DNA of 13,400 bases from Alterinioella sp963975135. GTDB lineage: Bacteria > Pseudomonadota > Alphaproteobacteria > Rhodobacterales > Rhodobacteraceae. The notes below the pieces were generated by a model. It worked only from the letters and a program-made list of their open reading frames with translations. It had not been told where the DNA came from and ran no database searches. Below are positions 13,329 through 13,400 of this stretch, one piece after another (the first letter of the stretch is position 1; every line of letters starts with the position of its first letter). A program made the translations under genes and the position numbers. The stretch is from positions 1 to 13,400 of the forward strand of contig CAXBGQ010000046.1 in assembly GCA_963975135.1 (NCBI GenBank), in the 5' to 3' direction.

Positions 13329-13400
13329 CGGGTGGGTCGCGGTAGTAAAAGCGGCGGGGCCACCACAAACGTGGGGGTGTCGAATTCCCGGGGACCTGTT
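13329..13400. other. Right-edge sequence, nothing assigned
   Basis: The 72 bases after the small membrane protein stop contain no start codon with a ribosome binding site. A GTGTCGAATTCCC stretch recalls a tRNA T-arm only loosely and the rest of a tRNA is not visible. No feature is claimed. Confidence 0.5.

Noticed and set aside
13355..13400. tRNA-like fragment (GTGTCGAATTCCC) at the right edge
   Set aside because: A T-loop-like stretch alone is weak evidence; no acceptor or anticodon arm could be traced and the window ends.

Overview
The window comes from a GC-rich alphaproteobacterium, most likely a member of the Rhodobacteraceae (Roseobacter group). The basis is gene order (ribD, ribE, ribB-type, ribH, nusB on one strand), codon use, a RibBX-type protein, and intergenic motifs of a kind I associate with that family. 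No mobile element, phage gene, CRISPR array, tRNA or rRNA could be supported.

Layout. The + strand carries a riboflavin synthesis set: the 3' part of ribD (cut by the left edge), ribE at 5651-6247, ribBX at 8194-9315, ribH at 9319-9870, and then nusB overlapping ribH by 4 nt. Two blocks on the opposite strand split this set. Between ribD and ribE lie three capsule genes, transcribed leftward as kpsS-like, a Wza/KpsD-like outer-membrane export lipoprotein, then kpsC. Between ribE and ribBX lie a + strand hypothetical gene whose protein has an N-terminal GHNNGPTLEPG motif and, on the - strand, a proline-racemase-superfamily enzyme best read as trans-3-hydroxy-L-proline dehydratase. To the right of nusB are a - strand membrane methyltransferase of the isoprenylcysteine methyltransferase type, a - strand AbgB-like M20 amidohydrolase, and a small divergent two-helix membrane protein. 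The last 70 bases hold nothing I recognise.

How the genes work together. RibD, RibBX, RibH and RibE supply riboflavin synthesis apart from GTP cyclohydrolase II. The second domain of RibBX has lost the zinc cysteines and catalytic arginine motif, so a separate ribA is expected elsewhere. KpsS and KpsC together are expected to build the poly-beta-Kdo linker on the lipid anchor of a group-2-type capsule, and the Wza-like protein is its outer-membrane exit. The ABC exporter genes (kpsM, kpsT, kpsE) are not in the window. The remaining genes look like stand-alone metabolic or hypothetical genes.

Regulatory and structural signals worth noting are a 9-bp inverted-repeat leader before ribBX, CTAG-containing -10-like boxes before several transcription units although CTAG is rare elsewhere, a promoter with an operator-like dyad before the dehydratase gene, and recurring 3'-end motifs followed by GC-rich hairpins. 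I see no clear evidence of a wholly new system. The most unusual points are the capsule block inside the riboflavin genes, the altered metal site of the M20 protein, and the ribBX leader.
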